From NCBI RefSeq assembly GCF_006539685.1, contig NZ_BJNM01000001.1, positions 1 through 64,000 on the forward strand: a DNA stretch of 64,000 bases, read 5' to 3'. Below the pieces are notes generated by a model. That model saw only the letters and a program-made list of their open reading frames with translations. It was not told the origin of the DNA and made no database searches. The position numbers and the translations under genes were made by a program. Positions 64,000-64,000 of this stretch are shown here, piece after piece (position 1 is the stretch's first letter; the number at the start of each line of letters is the position of its first letter). The stretch is from Gluconobacter oxydans. Its GTDB lineage: Bacteria; Pseudomonadota; Alphaproteobacteria; Acetobacterales; Acetobacteraceae.

Positions 64000-64000
64000 G

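Overview
This window is one continuous stretch of a high-GC alphaproteobacterial chromosome. The gene set points to an acetic acid bacterium (Acetobacteraceae, most like Gluconobacter). Supporting features are a hopanoid side-chain locus (hpnH, hpnM, hpnI, hpnJ, hpnK), the cell-cycle regulator GcrA, AddAB instead of RecBCD, an alphaproteobacterial cysteine-poor DksA, a diketogluconate-reductase-type aldo/keto reductase, a GalP-like sugar porter and a three-gene xanthine dehydrogenase operon. Species assignment is inference from gene content.

Layout. 1-5 kb: the 3' end of an SbmA/YddA-type ABC exporter, a CopA copper ATPase, a small serine hydrolase and CysK. 5-14 kb: a structured intergenic RNA candidate ahead of a 65-aa protein, then a tightly overlapped peptide-type ABC transporter (oppC-B-D-F, no binding protein) followed by xdhA-xdhB-xdhC. 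14-28 kb: a secreted glucoamylase/beta-1,2-glucanase-like protein, a Pmp3 peptide, a GalP-like transporter, a LysR regulator with a FUSC efflux protein and an operator-like palindrome between them, an SDR, a very large PAS/GAF hybrid histidine kinase, an aldo/keto reductase, a porin and a flavin reductase. 28-33 kb: an iron-uptake operon with a Fur box, a TonB receptor, DUF3325, DUF3649 and a PepSY membrane protein; the last two appear frameshifted. 32-36 kb: an AAC(3)-family acetyltransferase and QueF, divergent from TypA, then an exported His/Lys-rich protein. 36-37.5 kb: an AT-rich, frameshifted GT61 glycosyltransferase remnant that looks acquired.

37.6-51 kb is mostly housekeeping: DadA, a thioredoxin-reductase-like ferredoxin-NADP reductase, a GT4 glycosyltransferase, TsaE, AddB, AddA, TrxA, RNase D and GcrA. 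51-55 kb holds tRNA-Thr(GGT), DksA, flgI-flgJ-flgN and a CNNM/CBS membrane protein. 55-61 kb is the hopanoid locus: hpnH faces away from hpnM-hpnI-hpnJ, and a terminator-like hairpin separates hpnJ from hpnK. 61-64 kb carries an adenosine-kinase-like PfkB enzyme, a bactofilin, a secreted DUF3465 protein and the C-terminus of ClpA.

I found no CRISPR array, insertion sequence, prophage or rRNA. The most unexplained signals are the three-hairpin element at 5042-5132, the hpnJ/hpnK hairpin, three apparent frameshifts (two in the PepSY operon, one in GT61), the 21-bp palindrome before the FUSC gene, and several small or low-complexity proteins. I do not see convincing evidence for a wholly new multi-gene system.
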